A DNA stretch of 64,000 nt from Peromyscus leucopus. Its lineage: Eukaryota > Chordata > Mammalia > Rodentia > Cricetidae. The DNA lies in NCBI RefSeq assembly GCF_004664715.2, contig NC_051071.1, positions 85,703,436 to 85,767,435 on the forward strand, read 5' to 3'. Positions within the stretch are counted from its first letter, which is position 1, and each line of letters opens with the position of its first letter. This document shows, piece after piece, positions 56,795-64,000 of the stretch. The translations under genes were made by a program, and so were the position numbers. The notes beneath the pieces were generated by a model. The model did no database searches and was not told where the DNA came from. It saw nothing but the letters and a program-made list of their open reading frames with translations.

Positions 56795-57660
56795 TTGGAT
56801 TAATTCTTTGAGGATTACAGGCATGCATACTGTGCATTTTGGTTATATTCACTCCTACTCCTCACCTTAACTCCTCCTCTGTACATCCCTCATTCCCCCA
56901 ACCCTTCTCCACTTCATGTTCTCCGGTTGTTTTTTTCCTTTTTAAAAATAACCTACTGAGTCCAATTTGTGCTGCCCATATACTCAAGGAACATGATCAA
57001 CCTATCAGAGGCCACAACACTAAAAAAAAAAAAACAAAAAAACCCACTCCCCCTTTCCCAGAAACCATCAACTGTCCATAGCCCCTCAGCTAATGGTGAG
57101 AGCTTGTAAGACCCTCCCCACTCCATGTTGAAAAGTTGACTGACTAACTGTGTGCAGGTCTTATTGCAAGCAACCACAGCTACTGTGAGTTCATAAGGGT
57201 AGTGGCCCTGTCACATGCAGAAGGTCCCATCATACCCTCTGAACTCTGGCTCTTACAATCTTTTTACCCCATTTTCCTCAACGGTCCCCAAGTCTTAGGG
57301 AGAGGGAATATAATACAGATGTGATACATTTATGGCCGAGCCCTCTACAGACACCTTTCCTCTGCACTTTGACCAGCTGCGAGTTTCTACGTTAACTACC
57401 ACCCCTGCACAAAGAAACTCTCTGATGAGGCCTGCGAGCTGCACTAATCTGTGGGTAGAGAAATACAAATTCCCAGGGCAGTTTTACACTATGTTCACTT
57501 GACAAAATACTAGTGGTGGGTTTACCCCCGAGGCGGTGAGCTCCCCAACCGTGGGTTCTTGCCATCGTTTTCTGCTGAGTAATCAAGAGCCATGGTGATG
57601 GATTGTGATGTTTTGGAGTCTCCAGGATGCTCTTGACCAACAACTAGAGGGAAGTACCCC
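56795..57660 (-). mobile_element. LINE-1 3' UTR, inverted
   Basis: The plus strand carries the inverted 3' UTR: ATTAATTCTTTGAGGATTAC and TTTTGGTTATATTCACTCCT at the terminus, then ACTGAGTCCAATTTGTGCTG, ACCATCAACTGTCCATAGCC, GCAACCACAGCTACTGTGAG, TCTGGCTCTTACAATCTTTT and CTTTGACCAGCTGCGAGTTT. Confidence 0.88.
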
Positions 57661-58290
57661 ACACCTGGCACTGAGCTTTTAATTTGGCAACCTATGGCTT
57701 CTAGGAGAAAAATTATCCCTTGTGTAGGGGTACATATGAATCTAGTTGTGCATAAGCATGCACATGCAGCTCGTAAAATGGTGGGTTTCCAAAAAGGTTA
57801 GGAGCTTGAAGTAAAAGCTTCCAGATTCTGTTTCAGCTGAAGTACTATATGTCATTATGACTCAAGACTTTACTTTCTTCTCAAAAGAGAAAGCAATTCT
57901 CTGCTGAATACATATATGTTATCTCTTATCCGTCAAATTATAATGTGTTATATTTATAGCCTAACTTAAACTTAGAATTCAAGACAAGACTCATATTTAT
58001 TAAGGTACTAAATTATAACAGATGCTCAAAAATGCAATTACATGTACAAACAGCTTCAAGGAAATCGTGTACATGAAAATCCACTGTATTGTTCTTGAAA
58101 ATACTCACTGGATTTTTAATTTAAATAACCCATTATCCCAGTGTACTTTAGATTAGCAAAAATTTTATTTGACATGTTGGTTCTCAATCAATTTATAGCT
58201 ACAACAACAGTCTTGGAAGTTACCAAATAACTTTCTATTCTCTGGTTTTTTTGTTTTTTTTTTTTTTTCATTCCCAGCCAACACAGTTCA
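57661..58290. other. single-copy AT-rich DNA
   Basis: No gene. T-rich run at about 58244-58269. Confidence 0.45.
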
Positions 58291-58355
58291 GGTGCACAAT
58301 AAAATCTGTGTTTTAAACCACAAAGTCTTGAGGTGATTTATTGTCATGTCTTGCA
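58291..58355 (+). mobile_element. MLT1-like LTR 3' end fragment
   Basis: CAATAAAATCTGTGTTTTAA, then ACCACAAAGTCTTGAGGTGATTT resembles the conserved end of MLT1 or MST LTRs. Short and diverged. Confidence 0.35.
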
Positions 58356-60559
58356 AAAGCTTTCTTTTCCTCATAAAAGTAGACACTAAGATTGGGATTT
58401 GATTGCAAGTAGATGGCTTAAGAGCTAATCCTAAGAAGCGTTTTAGACACTATGGGAGTAGGACAAGGGAAAGAAGTCAGTTGTTAGGTGTGCTAGTGAG
58501 CAGGTTACCACTGTGGCCACATGGCACCACTTGCCAGGATTCCTAAAGATCGTGGAGAAAATGGTTCAAGTTCGGCTTCCTGCTGGATGAAGAACTGGGC
58601 ACTGCCCATGCATGGACAGACTCCTAAGACAGCCATAGGTGTTGGTAGAAAGAAACTACGGGGCTGGAACTTGGGGTGAGAGGAGCTGCAGGTGGAACCT
58701 CCAATCCACAGCTCAGGAAACGGAAACCCGAGGAGCCACACTTGGGCTCAATGCTCAGGCAACCTCTGGAAGCTAGATTTGAAATTCCACATGTGTGCCA
58801 CCACATAAGTGTTCTTCTGGAGTGGTAGCCCAAGATTTCATCAGCTTCTCTAGCCTGGGCAAGTGAGGATTAAGGTGACAAGCGAGAATAAGAATGGAAA
58901 TTAATGAAATAAGCTGATACAAAGAAAATCCCAAAAAGCTTTCTCATGAATGTTTTGGCATCAAACTTAAGCAAACCTTTCTTCTCTCAAGCTACTCTCT
59001 TATTACAGGAGGAAGACGGGAGGAGGGGAGGAGAAGAACTAGTTCCCAAGAAAAGCTTGTCTAGATTCTCAAGGTTTGGCTCCATGGCAGAATTTGGTCA
59101 CATCCTCCCATCTTTCAGTCCATTGGTATCAAAATGAGGACTACCACACTGCCACATCGCTTCTCTAAACCTTAGCCTCCCCCAAGAGTTTATTTTACAA
59201 AAATTATTTCCTTCCTACATTGACTTTATGATATTTATTGTATTTATAGATGTTTGACTAATCCATCATTAATCATATTCCTAAAGAGTTCTCAAGAATT
59301 CCATGTGAATTCAAAGGTGGGAAAGGCAAATGAGTTGAAATGAGCTTCCTGGCCTTAAAAGCAAAATGGCATCACTTCCACATCTAGCACTGTGGGCACT
59401 ATACTCAATTGCTTTTGATACAATAAGTCTGTGACTTATATCTGAACCAGATATTTTCAATGAGCTGTAGGCAGTCTTTGGAGTGAGACTATTTCTCCTC
59501 TTCTATACCCTCTTCCCACCCCTTCCCTCCACAGAACAAGTAACTCATCCAAAGACCTTGCTAATGTTTTCCTCACAGCATCTATCAATGAAAATTTATT
59601 ACTACAAAGCCCTTAATGACTTTCAATTGTAGCGTCTATGGTCACATGAAACCATTTAAATCTTAGTGGATGCCTCTGTCTACCTCCTTTTCATGCAGAA
59701 ACAAAACAATATTCTTTCCAAGCATCTGCATTAACATAGTTTATATTGTCCTAGAATAGATTAAGTGAGTTACAAAATGGTAGTTTCTATAATAACTATA
59801 TAATATGACTTAGTCTAGTTGGAAGGAGAGTGATCCCTCTGTGTCAATTTGTCTATCTATAATCCATGTACAAAAGAAACAATTATAATTTAAAGTGTAC
59901 CCAAACTGTGTTCTCATGCTACTAAACATAAGAGTCCTAGTGAATATCTGCATACATTTTGAACTATTTTATCAATCAAACAAATATCGTTTAAGAAAAT
60001 GACATTGTTATACTTGAATCATTTGCCCATCTATACAGTGTAACAAAAAGTTCATCCTGTCTTGAATTGAATTCAAATTAAAAACACAAAAACACTAAAC
60101 TTGTTTCAAAATTTGGATCAATTAGCTGTTGATATACAGCCTCCCCAAATATTAAATTGTTAAGTTGAAAGACCAGATAAACATATATATGACTAATTAA
60201 GTTATATTGACCAGTTACTTTCATAGACGTCTATTAGGAAGAATAATACACGCATTAAAACTTCGATCACCAAATGACTCTGCTGGTAGTGTTGTTTGTT
60301 TGAACAGAAGTCGGGGAGGGGTTATATCACCGCAAACGAACAAAAGACTGTAGATGCATAAGGTCAAGGGCCCGATGGGAGGACCCTTCGGGAACCAAAT
60401 TAAAAACAGTGGAGAGTCTATGTAGGTACTCAGGAGCATCTAAGCACTGAAGAGTCGGAAGCCAAACCTTCCCATGGAAGAAACAAGAGCAATGATGATC
60501 ACAAGGGGTTGAGGAGAGGCAGAGATTGAACCTGGGTGGCAGTACAGGACACATGTTGT
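58356..60559. other. single-copy intergenic DNA
   Basis: No gene or recognised repeat in 2.2 kb of AT-rich sequence. Confidence 0.5.
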
Positions 60560-60850
60560 AGCTGGAGTTTTCTCCAGTCCCGCCTGGTCCACGGTCAGAA
60601 CAAATCTCTCTCTCCTGCCAGTCCCACAGCCACTCAGACCCAACCGAGTAAACACACAGAGACTTTTATTGCTTACAAACTGTATGGCCATGGCAGGCTT
60701 CTTGTTTTCTAGTTCTTATATCTTAAATTAACCCATATCTATTAGTCTATAAGTTGCCATGTGGCTCGTGGCTTATTGGTACCTTACAACATGTTTCTTG
60801 GCTGACTATTGTGTGTCTGTGGGTGGTTTTGCTGAAATGAATGAATGCCA
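60560..60850 (-). mobile_element. LTR related to the 46.7-kb LTR, inverted
   Basis: The plus strand reads GCCAGTCCCACAGCCACTCA, GTAAACACACAGAGACTTTT, TCTTAAATTAACCCATATCT, AGTTGCCATGTGGCTCGTGG: the reverse complement of the same signatures found at 46715-47079. Truncated at one end. Confidence 0.7.
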
Positions 60851-62665
60851 AGCATAGCATATGTGAGCAGCCATTGAGCAGGATCATAGAGACTTGATGA
60901 CTGGAACACCTGGAAGCAATAGTTCTCAACCTACTAGTTAAACAGAAACTAGTGGAAAGAAAAATCAACTACCCGCTAAACACAGTTTGAGTGAGAGTAA
61001 CCTTTAGAAGTTATCACAGATATCATCACAACACAAGACTACGTTCACAAATCCGGTAAAGACAAGTTGATACTGAATGAACAATCAGCAGTGGGTACTG
61101 TAGCTTCTCCTCATCAACCACCCACCCTGCTCTTCACATGGAAAATGAAAGTAGGAAAGGCTGGTGCTGACTGGATGCAGTGAGAGACTGTGGAGCCGAA
61201 CTATTTGGTACTTCCAGAAATTTCTCTGGAAGTCACAGATCCTTTAATTCTACTAATAATGCCATTGGGTAACCAATATGCAAAATGAGAACTCGCTGAA
61301 CGTGTGCATTCATGTCGATGTTTCCTAAGATCCCTTTTGTGAGTCACGATCAAAGATAAAACAGGGAAGCCTGATACCTATTTCTACAATAATAATGTTA
61401 GCGGTAAACTTAAAGACAAGACCGGGCATTTCTATGAACACAAATAAAAGTAAGACTACTGACTTGGGGATCTCCCAGCAAATCCTGGAACAACCTTAAA
61501 TCCAACAAAATCTGAGTGAGCATGTCTGCAGTTAAAGAGTCTTTGTCAATGGAGTGTGCTTTTCCTATTTTCAGCCAAGGGCATTTAAAGGGAATCTTGA
61601 GAGGAGAAGCAGAGATTTCAAGGAACATGGGAAAGAAGAAGGTAACAGGATACACGTTGTAAAAAAGCAGAATGGGAACTAACTGAAAGGAGGAAGAGAA
61701 TCAGCCAGAGGATCAGGGGAAGGCATTACAGGGGAACAAATGAGCACCAAATATATTGAAACTTGTGTTCAAGTTTAATTGCCATTGAAACAGTAGTAAG
61801 ATGATGTGTGACCTTGAAGAGGTGATGAAGCCCTAAGAGCTTTGACTATGGATCAATATTATTCATTTTCGGGTAGCTACAGGAGCAGATTTGTTATCAT
61901 AGCAAAGATTTCCAGATTTTTAAGAAATGAGACCAGCCTGGCTTTTCCTTCTGTCTCTCATACTCGCTTTTACCTTCTACCTTTCACTGTCCAATGCCCG
62001 GTGTGGGTATAGTTCACGGTCTTGAACTTTCAGGCCTCCAGAACCGTAAGTCAAATGAGTTTATAATTTATCAGTCTGTGAAATTCTGGCTCAGGTGTCC
62101 TTCCTTTGGGGTTCCGTAAGTGTCCTCCACTAGACAAGCTAGTCTACAACTTTAAACTCAAAGCCCACAAAGTTTCAAAGATGGACAAAATACAGACAAG
62201 TTATTTGCCAGAATGTAACACCAATGGTATCTTGTCAAATTCTCGACAGTCCTTATCCCCATCTGCAACCTCATGAGGGCCTCTGCTATCCATAGTTCTG
62301 CTGGCATTCCAGTCCTCCCAGCACTCACCAAAATCACTCTAAGCTCCACTGACAGAACCCTGGGGCTTCTCTAGCCCACATCTCCAGACATTTCAAAACT
62401 CCTCCCACAAAGCAATTTAATTTTTAAAATGACAGAATATTTTTATTAATGTCAGAGTAAAACGGAATGAGAAAAGTTGTTAAAACTGCACCTGGCAATG
62501 TGTGATTATACCCATCAAATTATGAAAAAAATAAATTAACAACTGCTTTAATTTTTAAAATATTTATTTTTGAAAATGTCATAGGGAATATAAAGTGTAT
62601 CTTGACTTTGGAACCATGTTACCAAACAGTCACAGCAATGGCTGTATTTCTCAGTCTCAATTTTC
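60851..62665. other. single-copy intergenic DNA
   Basis: No gene or recognised repeat. Confidence 0.5.
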
Positions 62666-63373
62666 TGTGTTAGTCACTTTGCATCACCGTGACAAATATC
62701 TGAGAAATAAGACTCAGAAGAGGGAAGCTTCCTTTTGGATTTACAGTTTCAGAGGTGTCGTCACTGGTCAGCTGTCTGTTGCTTCTGTAGTGTAGAAAAT
62801 TACGGAAGGGTTTGGTAGGGCAGGACTGCTCAATGTCACAACCAAAAGGACACAGTAGAGCAAGTTTGTTCAACATCACCACAAAAGGACATGATAGAGT
62901 GGGATTGCTTGCCTCGGGAAGTCGGGAAGCAGAGAGAATATGTCAATGTTAGCGGCTGACTTCTGGTTTTGCACTATTTAGGCTAATCGTTGTAAAACTT
63001 CCTAATGCTGGGACCCTTTTTACAGTTCCTCATGTGGTGGTGACCCCCAATCATAGTTATTTTCATTGCTACTTCATAACTGTATTTTTCTACTGTTATG
63101 AGTCATAATGTAAATATCTGTGTTTTCCGATGGTCTTAGGTGACCTATGAAAGGGTCGTTCAACCCTCAAAGGGGTCGTGACCCGCAGGTTGAGAGCCAC
63201 TGATCTAGGCCCTCAGTCTGCAGGATGGCACAGCCTGCATTCAGGGTGAATCTTTCCTGCTTAGCTAGTCATTTCTGGAAAAACCCTCACCAGACAAACT
63301 CAGATGTGTGCTTTCCTGATTTCCTATGCATTCCTCAAGCCAGCCAAGTTGACAATCAAGATTAACCATCACA
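62666..63373 (+). mobile_element. MaLR/ERVL-type LTR split by a nested URR1
   Basis: Begins TGTGTTAGTCACTTTGCATC and ends AGTTGACAATCAAGATTAAC then CATCACA, the typical ends of this rodent LTR class. TCTG flanks both sides as a short duplication. The body is continuous once 62984-63210 is taken out. Confidence 0.75.
62984..63202 (-). mobile_element. URR1 hAT-Charlie non-autonomous DNA transposon
   Basis: Inverted URR1: CTTCCTAATGCTGGGACCCT, GTGGTGACCCCCAATCATAG, TTTTCATTGCTACTTCATAA, GTTTTCCGATGGTCTTAGGT, GGTTGAGAGCCACTG. Flanked by ATTTAGGC (62976-62983) and ATCTAGGC (63203-63210), an 8-bp duplication with one difference, as expected for hAT elements. Confidence 0.93.
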
Positions 63374-64000
63374 TCTGATCAAATGCAGTGGTAAACTATT
63401 TGCACAGGGATTGAGCTGAAGTTTACATTTGCATTGTCTATATAAAATTATGGATATTGTTAGTAAATGAAAAATCTCCAGGGGGAATACTTAAACAAAT
63501 GGAGAGAAGGGTTGATTGGCACTCGTTCCCTCACCTCTCTGTCCTTGGAGAATGTAGGAGGATTTCCATACAGTTAGAGGCAGAGAATGGATTGTATGAC
63601 AAAAAAGGGTGACAGAATAAAATTCTAAACAAAAAATTCAGACTGAATGTTATACAGCCTTTCAAGTAGTAAGACAAGGATGAAGACTTTGTCATTTGTC
63701 CTGGCTGGCATGTTAACAGAGAGCAAGCTTTTGGTGGCTTTTATATGCCTACAGTAGGGACAGTAACACATTTGACAGTAGACAGCAGCTTGTACAAACT
63801 GTTGTGCTGATACCATTCTATCAAAGAAACAGCCAGTAATAAGAATGATAAAACTGGGCAGTAATGGTGAAATTAATCAGATCAAAAAGAATACTGACCA
63901 ATACAGTGCAAATGGGGAGATTCTCCCAGGACTAGACTTTCATTAGAATAACTAGCATTTCAGGTATAGAATAGAGGAGTTAATTGTCTTTTCTATATTC
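63374..64000. other. single-copy AT-rich DNA
   Basis: No gene or recognised repeat to the end of the window. Confidence 0.5.

Overview
This window is intergenic DNA from a rodent, most likely a cricetid (vole, hamster or deer-mouse group). The evidence is the mix of interspersed repeats: B1, B2/B3 and ID-type SINEs, rodent LINE-1 3' ends, MaLR LTRs, a URR1 hAT element, and LTR and B1-like composite repeats that I associate with Cricetidae from memory. No intact host protein-coding gene is visible. Nearly all open frames are short, or lie inside simple repeats or transposons. Assignments to repeat families come from recalled consensus sequences, not from a database search.

The standout is a 4.8 kb insertion on the minus strand, 23356-28175, flanked by 14-bp target-site duplications (23342-23355 and 28176-28189). 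In minus-strand order it holds: a complete LINE-1 5' end with a YY1-type AAGATGGCGG motif about 10 nt from the start; a GC-rich, internally repetitive 5' UTR; ORF1 (27094-25861, two frameshifts in a repeated coiled-coil region); and a 34-nt scrap of ORF2. The remainder is not LINE-1 3' sequence but the 3' part of an unidentified host transcript. That part has an exon end, a retained 287-bp GT-AG intron in phase 0, a last exon with a stop codon, a roughly 2 kb 3' UTR running into an ancient L1 fragment, a polyA signal and a degenerate poly(A) tail. The duplications, the TTTT/AA-type target site and the tail make this best read as one retrotransposition of a chimeric L1-host transcript.

Other layout. 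1-13.9 kb: mostly single-copy sequence with a minisatellite (7.2-7.4 kb), a long CA-type array (8.8-9.3 kb) and a G-run cluster (9.8 kb). 14-22.7 kb: B1, B3, LTR and L1 fragments, a B1-like composite repeat ending in a perfect palindrome, and a CG/CA/GA array. 29-35.8 kb: a young-looking processed pseudogene with a 55-nt homopolymer tail, several SINEs, an old L1 carrying a private 57-bp x4 tandem repeat, and a polypyrimidine tract. 36-44 kb: largely single copy, with a CpG-rich block (36.2 kb), a strong 25-bp inverted repeat (37.24 kb), MLT2-like and MLT1 LTRs, and a homeodomain-motif-rich block (42.9-43.2 kb). 44.6-57.7 kb: a run of L1 3' ends, SINEs, MIRs and a solo LTR. 60.5-63.4 kb: a second LTR of the 46.7-kb family and a MaLR-like LTR interrupted by a URR1 element with an 8-bp duplication.

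No genes act together here. The window's biology is retrotransposition history plus possible distal regulatory elements.
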